From Xanthobacteraceae bacterium (lineage in GTDB: Bacteria; Pseudomonadota; Alphaproteobacteria; Rhizobiales; Xanthobacteraceae): a stretch of DNA of 8,682 nt. Position 1 is the stretch's first letter, and each line of letters starts with the position of its first letter. The translations under genes were made by a program, and so were the position numbers. Below, in pieces: positions 1 to 7,400 of the stretch. The stretch covers positions 1-8,682 of the forward strand of contig JASHSE010000379.1 in NCBI GenBank assembly GCA_030036975.1. Direction: 5' to 3'. Below the pieces are notes generated by a model, which ran no database searches, was not told where the DNA came from, and was given only the letters and a program-made list of their open reading frames with translations.

Positions 1-1002
1 TGCTGCCGCCAGGGACAGAGCAATGTCAGCATCAAACAGGACGTTATTACCGACGCCTTCGCCCTGCATAAAGAACGCTCCGATCAGGGAGGCCGTCACG
101 ACATAGATCACGCATAGAACGACGTACTTGTCGCGCCATGCAAGCACGAATAGCCAGCCTGTGACTAGAAGCGGCAAAAAACCGCAATACAGCCAACTGC
201 GCAACGCCCATGCACCCCATAAATACCCCAGGTCTGAACTTTGCAAAGCAAAAATATAGCGCCGCGCCGAGTTCAGGTGCGATAGCAAGTCGGTGCCGAA
301 AGTTAATCGAAAGGCGATAAGGCCGCAGATCAAAAAGATGAAGCCAAAAATCGCAAGCCAGAGCGCGGAGTGGCGATCGAACCAGAGCAGCCATAAGGTC
401 AAAACAATGGGCAGGACTATGAGATCATGTTTCACAAAAAAGGCGACGCTTAGCAAAAGCGCGGCCCAAAAAATTGCCTGGTGGCTTCTCGGTTCCCGCA
501 GCAAAAGAATCATGCCGCCCATGCCAAACACCTGTCCGATGAGCTGAGCGTAGCTAAGGCCGACATATTCCGAAAATGCGATCAGATAGGAGCCGAGCAG
601 AACAGCGGCAAAAGAGGCAGCTCGATTTCCGCAGTTCATTCGGCGCGCAGCGAGCCAAACGGTGCCTGCAAGGACAAGGAAAGCCAGCACCGAAATTATG
701 CGCCCCGCCAAAATATTGTCACCAAGTAAAGTCCCGACCGCGCCAAAAAGATAAAATGATAATGGAGGATAATTGTTGACCATGTAGGAATTCTGGTCAG
801 GATATAGCTGTCCACCTGACACGGCGGCGGCGGCAAAATACGCGTACCATCCCTCGTCACCTCCGTCCAATGGAACGCGCAAAGGCAGCGTTAACAAAAT
901 ACGCAGAAAGGGTAAAAAACACAAAAGCACGAGCAAAAGGGTGACGCCGCTAACGATATGTGACTCGCCCCGCAGAACGGTGACCAACTTGCGTCGTGTC
1001 AT
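1..1002 (-). CDS. GT39/PMT-like integral membrane glycosyltransferase, N-terminal part (runs off left edge)
   Basis: Reading the minus strand from the ATG at 1002 gives 334 codons with no stop to the window edge, so the C-terminus is missing. The start MTRRKL is followed by a hydrophobic segment at about residues 17-40. Next comes a presumed periplasmic loop with Asp49-Glu50 (DGGDEGWYAYFA) and NNYPPLSFYLFG at 76-87, then further membrane segments at roughly 100-118, 129-144, 157-168, 177-207, 213-232, 259-289 and 292-311. A DE pair in the first loop followed by YPPL.FYL is the usual layout of GT-C enzymes of the GT39/PMT_2 type, which move a sugar from a polyprenyl-phosphate donor onto lipid or protein at the outer face of the inner membrane. 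The QGEGVGNN segment near 313-320 also resembles this family. Donor and acceptor cannot be told. No clear Shine-Dalgarno sequence precedes the ATG, and an in-frame GTG lies upstream, so the start is provisional. Base composition is clearly more AT-rich than the genes to the right, suggesting acquisition. Confidence 0.8.
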   Translation of the reverse strand, partial: MTRRKLVTVLRGESHIVSGVTLLLVLLCFLPFLRILLTLPLRVPLDGGDEGWYAYFAAAAVSGGQLYPDQNSYMVNNYPPLSFYLFGAVGTLLGDNILAGRIISVLAFLVLAGTVWLAARRMNCGNRAASFAAVLLGSYLIAFSEYVGLSYAQLIGQVFGMGGMILLLREPRSHQAIFWAALLLSVAFFVKHDLIVLPIVLTLWLLWFDRHSALWLAIFGFIFLICGLIAFRLTFGTDLLSHLNSARRYIFALQSSDLGYLWGAWALRSWLYCGFLPLLVTGWLFVLAWRDKYVVLCVIYVVTASLIGAFFMQGEGVGNNVLFDADIALSLAAA

Positions 1003-1691
1003 GAGATTTTTCGTACCGCTCCCGCCGCGCCCAATATACCTTGGCACGATCTTCAAGAAGACACAACCTCTGGACGACTTATAGGGATTCTCACCCTGAT
1101 CCACTAGAGGAAAAATCCGGGTGGCTTGGGCTCGTCAAGTTCCTTGCGGCGGCGCCCTGTGACATCGATCAGATCGGGCGGCACGGCCCTGCCGCCAAGC
1201 AACCAGTCTATCAGGTCATTCTGCTTCCTGGGCCGCTGCCGGACGCGCCGTCGAGCAACCGCGCTATGTCTTTTTCGGTGCCGGATCGGGCGTGACGATC
1301 CAGTGCAGCTCAATAGAGCCGCCACTGAACGCGCCGCCGAACCGATCGCACGGCGGCCTTCATCGCTTGGGGCAGATTCCTTCGACGCTTGCGCCGGTTC
1401 AGCGCAGCACCGGCGGCGCGCGCAGATCGGCTTCGACCATGAGCCGGACGGGCCTGATCACCGTTGTACAGCGCAGCACCGGCAGCGCGCGCAGATCAGC
1501 TTCGACCATGAGCCGGACGGGCCTGATCACCGTTGTACAGCGCAGCAATGCCCTGGCGATAGCAGCAATGCCCCGGCGATAAATGTCGTGATGGGTCATT
1601 TTCGACCGATCCGGCCAGTCTTCCAGCCGTTCGATGTGGGCTTCGCCCCGCAAGCAGACCCGAGGCTGGGCGAGAAGCAAATCGCAACAAC
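1003..1691. other. Gene-poor stretch between the glycosyltransferase and the IS5 remnant
   Basis: About 690 bases with no gene I can support. Reading frames exist on both strands but none matches a family I recognise, and they lack convincing ribosome sites. The best-looking fragment is on the minus strand, 1104-1325 (GTG start, ending in PPGFFL just before TAG). It has good high-GC codon texture near its C-terminus and could be the tail of a decayed gene. The only clear structure is the 69-bp tandem duplication listed separately. The bases 1083-1101, beginning GGGATTCTCACC, might be one end of an insertion sequence, but I found no inverted partner near 1864-1880. I read the region as degenerate mobile-element or island-edge DNA. 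Confidence 0.5.
1400..1547. repeat. 69-bp tandem duplication with partial third copy
   Basis: Copy one is 1400-1468 and copy two is 1469-1537. A third copy begins at 1538 with the shared ten bases CAGCGCAGCA and then diverges. The two full copies differ at only two positions, both G in copy one and A in copy two. The unit is 23 codons long, so it keeps any reading frame open, which explains the overlapping but meaningless open frames on both strands here. The near-identity points to a recent event. Confidence 0.9.
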
Positions 1692-1863
1692 CCGATCTGC
1701 TTCAGCCCGCATCTTTTACCGAGCCTGTAACCTGGTCGGAGGCTTGTTCAACAAGATCAAATAATGTCGGCAGTTGGTGAAGCGCCACGACAAGCTCGCG
1801 GCCAACTACCTGGCTTTCGTCCAGCTCGCATCAATACGGATGTGGCTGCGCGTAAATGAGTCC
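1692..1863 (+). pseudogene. IS5-family transposase, decayed C-terminal remnant
   Basis: Translation recovers the C-terminal signature of IS5-family (IS427-like) DDE transposases in pieces. PICFSPHL is read from 1692. A one-base shift in the T run at 1714-1717 leads to YRACNLVGGLFNKIK, ending at an in-frame TAA (1762-1764) where the family usually has Gln. The same frame continues with CRQLVKRHDKLAANYLAF, then VQLASIRMWLRVNES, ending at 1863. In intact members this stretch reads roughly (Y/R)RARNLVERFFNKIKQ..RRVATRYDKLAANYLAFVQLASIRLWLRVNES, with the catalytic Glu in the NLVERFF segment. Here that Glu is Gly (NLVGGLF). Frameshift, nonsense codon and lost catalytic residue together make this a dead relic. 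The N-terminal two thirds and the inverted repeats are not recognisable. The similarity is from memory of the family, not a search. Confidence 0.8.
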
Positions 1864-1880
1864 GCCGTCTCGAACTTGCA

Positions 1881-2942
1881 TTACACCTTCACCGGTAGTG
1901 TCGGCGGCGGCGGCGAAACGCCGAGCTTCTTCTGCAGGCTGGTCGACGAGGTGGTGTACTGGAACACCAGTCGCTTGTCCGGATAGCAGTAGCGATAGGC
2001 TTTCTGCGCCATCAGCGCCACTTCGTGGAAGCCGGACAAGATCAGCTTCAGCTTGCCGGGATACCAGTTGATGTCGCCGACGGCGAAAATGCCGGGCACG
2101 CTGGTCTCGAAATTCTCGGTATTGACCGGAATGAGCTCGTTGTTCTTCAGTTCGAACCCCCATTTGGCAACCGGGCCGAGTTTCATGGTCAGGCCGAAGA
2201 ACGGCAGCATGACGTCGCAGGCGATATCGAAGGTCGAGCCGTCGTTGGTCTTGACGATGGCTTCGCTGATCTGACCGTCATTGCCGTTTAGCGCGGTGAC
2301 CTGGCCGAGCACGAAATCGATTTTGCCGTCGCCGACCAGCGCCATCATCTTGTTGACGCTGTCGGGGGCGGCGCGAAACTCGCTGCGCCGGTGCAACAGG
2401 GTCAAATGGCTCGCCAGCGGCGCCAGATTGAGTGTCCAGTCGAGCGCGCTGTCGCCGCCGCCGACGATGAGAACGCGCTTGCCGCGGAACGATTCCATCT
2501 TGCGCACCGCATAGAACACCGATCTGCCTTCATACGGCTCGATGCCGGGGATCGGCGGCCGCTTCGGCTGGAACGAGCCGCCGCCGGCGGCGATGACCAC
2601 GATCTTGCTTTCGAATTCGGTGCCCTGGTCGGTGCGCACGCGGAACAGCGGATCGCCGATCCTTTCCACGCTCTCGACCATCTCGTTGAGATGATATTGG
2701 GCACCGAACGGCTTGATCTGCTCCAACAATGAATCAACCAGTCCCTGCGCGCTGGTAAATGGAACGCCGGGAATGTCGTAGATCGGCTTTTCCGGGTAAA
2801 GCTCGGCGCATTGGCCGCCGATCTTGTCGAGGATGTCGATAAGATGCGCCTTCATGTCGAGCAGTCCGAGCTCGAAGACGGCAAACAGGCCGATCGGCCC
2901 GGCGCCGATAATGACAACGTCGGTCTTGATGGGTTCACTCAT
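1881..2942 (-). CDS. Ferredoxin--NADP(+) reductase, thioredoxin-reductase-like type (EC 1.18.1.2)
   Basis: A 353-residue flavoprotein moving electrons between ferredoxin and NADP(H) in the cytoplasm, expected to be an FAD-containing homodimer. Visible landmarks are the FAD Rossmann motif GAGPIG at 13-18, the GGQCAELYPEKPIYDIPG block at 42-59, AAGGGSF at 118-124, the second dinucleotide motif VGGGDSALDW at 160-169, HRR at 184-186 suited to the NADP 2'-phosphate, GIFAVGD at 284-290 closing the FAD site, and the C-terminal FQYTTSSTSLQKKLGV at 327-342. There is no CxxC redox pair, which separates it from thioredoxin reductase. Members I remember end soon after KKLGV at about 342 residues. This one has an 11-residue proline-rich tail (343-353). 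Only a weak GGA precedes the ATG at 2942. The ferredoxin gene lies 165 bp upstream on the same strand and is the likely redox partner. Assignment to the family is firm, but the direction of electron flow in vivo is not shown. Confidence 0.95.
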   Translation of the reverse strand: MSEPIKTDVVIIGAGPIGLFAVFELGLLDMKAHLIDILDKIGGQCAELYPEKPIYDIPGVPFTSAQGLVDSLLEQIKPFGAQYHLNEMVESVERIGDPLFRVRTDQGTEFESKIVVIAAGGGSFQPKRPPIPGIEPYEGRSVFYAVRKMESFRGKRVLIVGGGDSALDWTLNLAPLASHLTLLHRRSEFRAAPDSVNKMMALVGDGKIDFVLGQVTALNGNDGQISEAIVKTNDGSTFDIACDVMLPFFGLTMKLGPVAKWGFELKNNELIPVNTENFETSVPGIFAVGDINWYPGKLKLILSGFHEVALMAQKAYRYCYPDKRLVFQYTTSSTSLQKKLGVSPPPPTLPVKV

Positions 2943-3107
2943 GTCGTCCGGTGCTCATCTACGCTAATGGAAGGATGCAATCCTGATAAGGTGGCGAGTG
3001 TCTAGCGTGCTCGCTACCGCAGGGGAAGAGCGCGCGCGGCGCCGAGCGGCACTGAATTGTTCCAGCAATGCGGGGATTCGTCCTGTTCGCTTCGGATGTC
3101 CGCAATT

Positions 3108-3428
3108 TCAGGCCTGACGCTCCGGCGTGCGCACGGTCAGCCCGTCGAGGTCCTCGCGCACCTTGATCTGGCATGACAGGCGCGAGCTGGGCTTAACTTC
3201 AAAGGCGAAATCGAGCATGTCCTCTTCCATCGGCGAAGGCTCGCCGATCTTCTCGCGCCATTCTTCTTCGATATAGACGTGGCAGGTCGAGCAGGCGCAA
3301 GCCCCGCCGCATTCCGCTTCGATGCCGGGCACGCCGTGCTTGATCGCCGTCTCCATGACGGTCGCGCCGACTTCGCCTTCGACGGTGCGCGCCGTACCCT
3401 TGTTGTCGATATAGGTGATTTTGACCAT
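3108..3428 (-). CDS. [2Fe-2S] ferredoxin, adrenodoxin/FdVI type
   Basis: A 106-residue soluble electron carrier. The cluster ligands follow the vertebrate/bacterial adrenodoxin spacing: Cys40-x5-Cys46-x2-Cys49-x36-Cys86, within AECGGACACSTCHVY (38-52) and SCQIKV (85-90). Cys44 is an extra cysteine inside the loop, common in alphaproteobacterial members. The acidic stretch EPSPMEEDMLDFA at 63-75 matches the partner-docking helix of this family, and the length is typical. An in-frame TAA lies four codons upstream (3438-3440), so the ATG at 3428 is the only reasonable start. No strong Shine-Dalgarno sequence is seen. Such ferredoxins reduce P450 or Rieske oxygenases, or serve Fe-S cluster or haem synthesis. 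No P450, oxygenase or isc gene is in the window, so its client is unknown. It sits between the HPt gene (125 bp away) and the reductase gene (165 bp away), all on one strand. Confidence 0.95.
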   Translation of the reverse strand: MVKITYIDNKGTARTVEGEVGATVMETAIKHGVPGIEAECGGACACSTCHVYIEEEWREKIGEPSPMEEDMLDFAFEVKPSSRLSCQIKVREDLDGLTVRTPERQA

Positions 3429-3484
3429 GGCTGGGCGGTTAACACGGGCCGCCGGCCAGACGCAGCGTGTGAATACGCTCCAGG

Positions 3485-3503
3485 AACCCGGCCGGCGCGG
3501 GTT
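3485..3503. repeat. Small perfect hairpin between HPt and ferredoxin genes
   Basis: The inverted repeat AACCCG / CGGGTT, with 6-bp arms and a 7-base GC-rich loop, lies in the 125-bp gap between the HPt gene end and the ferredoxin start. No T tract follows on the minus strand, so it is not a standard intrinsic terminator. It could be a weak attenuator or mRNA-processing hairpin, or chance. Confidence 0.3.
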
Positions 3504-3553
3504 TCATCTATAGGCTTATGCCGAACGACGCCAGTGCAGCCGAAGAGAACAGA

Positions 3554-3940
3554 TCAACGTCCGTCCGCAGCGTGGCCGGAATAATTTTCTAAACGCGCAT
3601 CGATCGCCGCGCCCGCCTCGACCGTCGCTGCCATGAGATCGCTGAGCGCAGCACTGCGCTCCATTTCAGCAGAGGCTTGCTCGAGCCGCGCTGCGGCTCG
3701 GGCCACGCGCCAAGCCCCGATGCCACGCGCCGAACCCTTCAGTGTATGAACAGCCGCGGATGCGGCAGCGGGCTCGCTGCCGCCGATACGGCCGAGCATG
3801 ATCGCAGCCTGACGGCGAAAAATCTGCAAAACTTCGCGTTCCAGCCGGCGGTCGCCGAACGTCACCTGCCCGAGGTGTTCGTCGTCGATGACGCCCTGAC
3901 CGGTCGCTGCGGCGGCCGCCTGCAAACCTGCTGCACTCAT
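3554..3940 (-). CDS. Single-domain HPt (histidine phosphotransfer) protein
   Basis: A 128-residue protein with one HPt four-helix domain at about residues 18-118. The signature AVHTLKGSARGIGAWRVARAAARLE (63-87) carries the presumed phospho-accepting His65, followed by the conserved Lys68-Gly69 and the small-residue turn that lets the helices pack. There is no kinase, receiver or output domain. It would act as a cytoplasmic shuttle taking phosphate from a hybrid kinase receiver and passing it to another receiver, with partners encoded elsewhere. The N-terminus is alanine-rich. A strong GGAGG lies five bases before the ATG, supporting the start. It is transcribed divergently from the giant coiled-coil gene across a shared 535-bp region, and in the same direction as the ferredoxin and reductase genes, 125 bp apart. 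Whether it shares a transcript with them is unclear. The family is well supported, but the pathway is unknown. Confidence 0.9.
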   Translation of the reverse strand: MSAAGLQAAAAATGQGVIDDEHLGQVTFGDRRLEREVLQIFRRQAAIMLGRIGGSEPAAASAAVHTLKGSARGIGAWRVARAAARLEQASAEMERSAALSDLMAATVEAGAAIDARLENYSGHAADGR

Positions 3941-3945
3941 AACGC

Positions 3946-3950
3946 CCTCC
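3946..3950 (-). promoter_or_regulatory. Shine-Dalgarno sequence of the HPt gene
   Basis: On the minus strand GGAGG is followed by five bases and the ATG at 3940. It is the best ribosome site in the window and fixes the HPt start. Confidence 0.8.
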
Positions 3951-4139
3951 CCGCGCCCGCCCGCGTAGCCAAGCCTTTGTTGCAGGCTCGCGTCGCAAGT
4001 CTTTGCGTAGACGGAAGTTTGCCGCAGTTTCGGAAAAACTACGTAAAATCCCGGGCCTCAGCCCGCTAATAGGGCCTTCTTTCGTCGGACTGGTGAGTGA
4101 ATTGCTACGGCGGCGCCCGCCCCAGCCGGCGCGGCGCAC

Positions 4140-4148
4140 TTATCCACA
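4140..4148 (+). promoter_or_regulatory. Perfect consensus DnaA box
   Basis: TTATCCACA matches the strict 9-base DnaA-box consensus. It is a single copy; no second good match was seen nearby, so this is not an origin. It lies about 330 bp before the start of the large coiled-coil gene and about 200 bp before the HPt start, where DnaA could act as a transcription factor. Confidence 0.5.
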
Positions 4149-4277
4149 CGCCTAAGTCGGCGACCGCACACAATCCGGCCTTTTTGCGCGCAAGGCCCCA
4201 CGCTGGCCGCATTCTGGGCATCACGATGGCAACAGCGCCCCTGTGCAGTGGCCATCGATGCTATGGTAAGCAAACCG

Positions 4278-4291
4278 TTAACGATGATTAA
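4278..4291. promoter_or_regulatory. CtrA-like TTAA-N6-TTAA element
   Basis: TTAA, six bases (CGATGA), TTAA. The classical CtrA full site has seven bases between the half-sites, so this is one base short. The left half, TTAACGAT, also resembles the TTAACCAT half-site one base off. In an otherwise GC-rich region the paired TTAA words stand out. Binding is not shown. Confidence 0.35.
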
Positions 4292-4460
4292 AGGGACGTT
4301 ACCGGCGCGGTTTTCTTCGATGTCCCAACCCGATAGGATGGGCTACGGGAGCGCAGGATGAGGGCGGGGGCCCTCGCACGCAAATTGAACACTTGAACGA
4401 TCACGCGCTTATGGCACGGCTCGCCGTTATTTCGGGCCGTCCTAGTCCGGCGTAACACGC

Positions 4461-4464
4461 GAGG
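4461..4464 (+). promoter_or_regulatory. Probable ribosome site of the coiled-coil gene
   Basis: GAGG ends 11 bases before the ATG at 4476, a rather long spacing. An in-frame TAG at 4443-4445 with no other ATG in between makes 4476 the natural start. Confidence 0.5.
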
Positions 4465-4475
4465 CGACGACCGAC

Positions 4476-7400
4476 ATGGCGAACAATCCGAAGAAGACGA
4501 TCGATCCAACGGAGGCGGCGCTGTCGGCGATCCAGGAAGCGCTCAACATTCGCGATGACGAGGAGTCGGCCTCGTATCCAGTCGAGCCGGTCGGCGAGCC
4601 GCTTGCCAGCCATGACGACGGACGCCGTTTCGCCGCCCCGCCGGCCCCGTCCTACCGCGACCAGCTCGATTCCGAGCCGGTCGGCACCCGCGACCTTGGC
4701 GTGCATGCGCCCGGCGCAGCCAATGACGATCGGCAGTCGATCGGCCAAATTCTCCAGGCGCTGCAGCGCCGGCCGGCGCGCACGTCTTATTTCGTCGCCG
4801 CAATGTTCTCCGCCGCCTGGGCGATCGGCTGCCTCGCGCTGTCGTGGGCCTATCTTCCGGAGCTCTACGCCGCGGTCGGGCCGGGCCATTCGCTGGCCGG
4901 CATTGCGCTCGGCCTGGGCGCCGCCGCGCTGTTGCCGATCATTTTCTTCTTCGGGGTGGCGCACATGGCATGGCGCGGCCAGGAGTTGCGGCTGATCGCG
5001 CAAGCCATGGCGGGCGTAGCCATGCGGCTCGCCGAGCCGGAAAGCGTGGCGCAGGATTCCATCGTCAGCGTCGGCCAGGCGATCCGCCGCGAAGTGGCGG
5101 CCATGGGCGACGGCGTCGAGCGCGCGCTAGCGCGCGCCAGCGAACTGGAAACGCTGGTGCAGAACGAAGTCGCAGCGCTCGCCCGCACCTACGGCGACAA
5201 CGAGGCGCGCATCCGCGGGCTGATTGCCGACCTCGCCAACCAGCGCGATACGCTGGTCGGCCAGGCCGAGCAGGTGCGCTCCGCCATCAACAACGTCCAC
5301 ATCGATCTGACCCAGGATCTGTCGACCATCAGCGATCTGGTCGGCCAACAGGTCAACGACGCGGCGCAACGCATCACTCTTTCGCTCGCTGAGAAGGGTG
5401 AACACATCACGCTGTCGCTCGGCCAGGTCGGCGACGGTATGATTCAGCAGCTCTCCGTGCGCGGCGGCGATCTGCTCGATCGGCTGGAGACCGCTAGCGC
5501 CGAAACCTCGCGTGCGATCGCGACCGCGAGCGAGCGGCTCACCTCGAGCTTGAGCTTCAAGACCGATCACATCAGTGAGGAATTCGCCGAGATCGCCCAG
5601 GGCATCGAGGACATGCTCACTGCCCGGCTCGACCGCGTCACCGAGACGTTCTCCGAAAAGGCGCTGGCTACCGTCGACATGATGGCCGGCCGGTCGCAGG
5701 AGCTCAGCGAGGCGATCGTCGACACGTCGAGCCAGATTGCCGAAAAGATCGCCGCCAGCGCCGAGGAGGTCAACGCGACGCTGCGCACCTCGGGCGAGTC
5801 GCTCGTGCTGGATCTGAACCTGCGCGGCGGCGAATTGGCCAGCAAGCTCGAACAGGCCGGCAGCCGCATCACCGAGGCAATGCTGTCGCGCAGCAACAAG
5901 ACGACCGACTCGGTGCGCGACAGCGCCGAGCAGCTCGTCTCCGTCATTACCTCGCGCAGCGACGCCATGAAGGACATGCTGGCGACGCGGCTCGCCGCCT
6001 ACGAGGAAATGTTCAGCCATTCCGGCGTCGAGCTGGGCGAGAAAATTTCGCGCGACTCCGCGACGCTCGGCAACCTCATCACCCGGCACTTGAGCGAGTT
6101 CGACCGCACCGTGAAGACCTACGGCTCCGAACTCGTCGAGCGGCTCGGCGCCCGCACCCAGGACGTCTCCGAGTCGATGCGCAGCTACATCGACAGCTTC
6201 GATAACCGCGTTACCGCCCGGTCCAACGAGGTCACCACCTCGCTGGACCAGCGTCTGTCCCGCTTCCAGGAGACGCTCGATAGCCGCGCCGAGGCGCTCA
6301 CCGAAGCGCTGTCGACGCGCGTCATGGACATTGCCAGGACGCTGGCCGAGGGTGGCAAGGAAGTGGTCGCTGCGGTCGACAAGCGCGTCAGCGACGTCGC
6401 CAACGTCATCGACAGCCGCGGGCAGAGCCTGGCCGACATGGTCAGCGAACGTGTCGCCGCCATCGACACCACGCTCGGCGCCGGCGCCAAGGAGGTCGCC
6501 AGCACGCTTGATGGCCGCATCACGCAGCTCGAGCGGCTGCTCGTCGGCCGCACCGAAGCCGTCATCCACGAGATGGACACGCGCAGCCGCGCCGCCGCCG
6601 ACCTGCTCAATTCTCGGCTGGTTGCGCTGTCGGACGCAGTCAAATCGAATTCGGGCGAGGCCGAGCGCTCGCTCAGTCAGCTGCTCGCCACCACCACGGA
6701 TTCGCTGGGTAAGAGCGTGACCGCGGCCGTCGCGGTGACCGAAGCATTGAACCGCAGCGCCGCGGAAACGACCGCTTCGCTCGACCGCAGCGCCACGACG
6801 CTCTCCAGCACGATCAGCAAGAGCGCCGCCGCCGCCGCCCTCGCCATCGACAAGACCACGACGACGAGCAGCGATACGCTCGGCAAGAGCGCCGCGTCGC
6901 TCGGCGAGACCATCAACCGAACTGCCGCGGCGGCGAGCAATCTGCTCGACAAAAGCGTCAGCTCGGCCAGCGACCTCGTCGGCAAGAGCGCCGCGTCGCT
7001 CAGCGAAACCATCAACCGAACCGCTGCGGCGGCGAGCGACGTGCTCGGCAAGAGCGCCAGCTCGGCCAGTGAGCTGCTTGGCAGAAGCGCCGCCTCGGCC
7101 AGCGGCGCGATCGGCAAGAGCGCCGCCACGGCCAGCGAGACCATCAAGGTCACGTCGGCGAACGCGACCGAGCTCATGGCGCAGACCGCGCGCGCCAGCG
7201 CCGATGCCATAAGCCGTTCGACCGGCGAAGCCGAGCATACACTGGTCAGCATGAGCACCGACGTTGCCCGCAACATCACCACGCGAGCGGATGAGATCCA
7301 TGCCGCGGTGACCCAGCGCGTCGGCGATCTGATCCGCACGCTCGACGAAAGATCCGGCGAGATGAATCAGGCGCTCGACGAGAGATCCGGCGAGATGAGC

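Larger units (their letters stand above)
3941..4475. promoter_or_regulatory. 535-bp divergent intergenic control region
   Basis: This region separates the ATG of the HPt gene (minus) from the ATG of the giant coiled-coil gene (plus), so it must carry promoters for both unless the latter is read from further away. Short open frames inside it have no recognisable product. Structures seen: a 5-bp hairpin with CTCA loop at 4052-4065; a perfect DnaA box at 4140-4148; an inverted repeat GGCCTT...AAGGCC at 4177-4197; TTAA-N6-TTAA at 4278-4291; and the direct repeat TTGAAC-AC-TTGAAC at 4385-4398. The first TTGAAC could be a -35 element for the coiled-coil gene, but the matching -10 (TTATGG, 18 bases on) is poor. 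I saw no obvious GANTC methylation site in it. Confidence 0.55.

Noticed and set aside
47..394. Minus-strand frame of 115 codons at the left edge
   Set aside because: It overlaps the glycosyltransferase frame on the same strand in a different register and reads as Arg/Ala/Leu noise. The membrane-protein frame is clearly the real one.
1104..1325. Minus-strand frame of 73 codons ending in PPGFFL
   Set aside because: Codon texture near its end is plausible, but it begins with GTG, has no clear ribosome site and matches no family I know. Kept only as a possible gene tail within the degenerate region.
1126..1764. Plus-strand frame of 212 codons
   Set aside because: Most of it is unrecognisable and stretched open by the 69-bp repeat. 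Only its last part is real transposase sequence, reached through a frameshift, so it is not a single gene.
2994..3018. Imperfect hairpin (GTGGCGAG with CTCGCTAC) between ferredoxin and reductase genes
   Set aside because: It pairs only with a mismatch on the transcribed strand and has no following T tract, so I do not call a terminator.
4140..4148. DnaA box as evidence of a replication origin
   Set aside because: Only one box, no AT-rich unwinding region and no origin-associated genes. Promoter regulation is the simpler reading.
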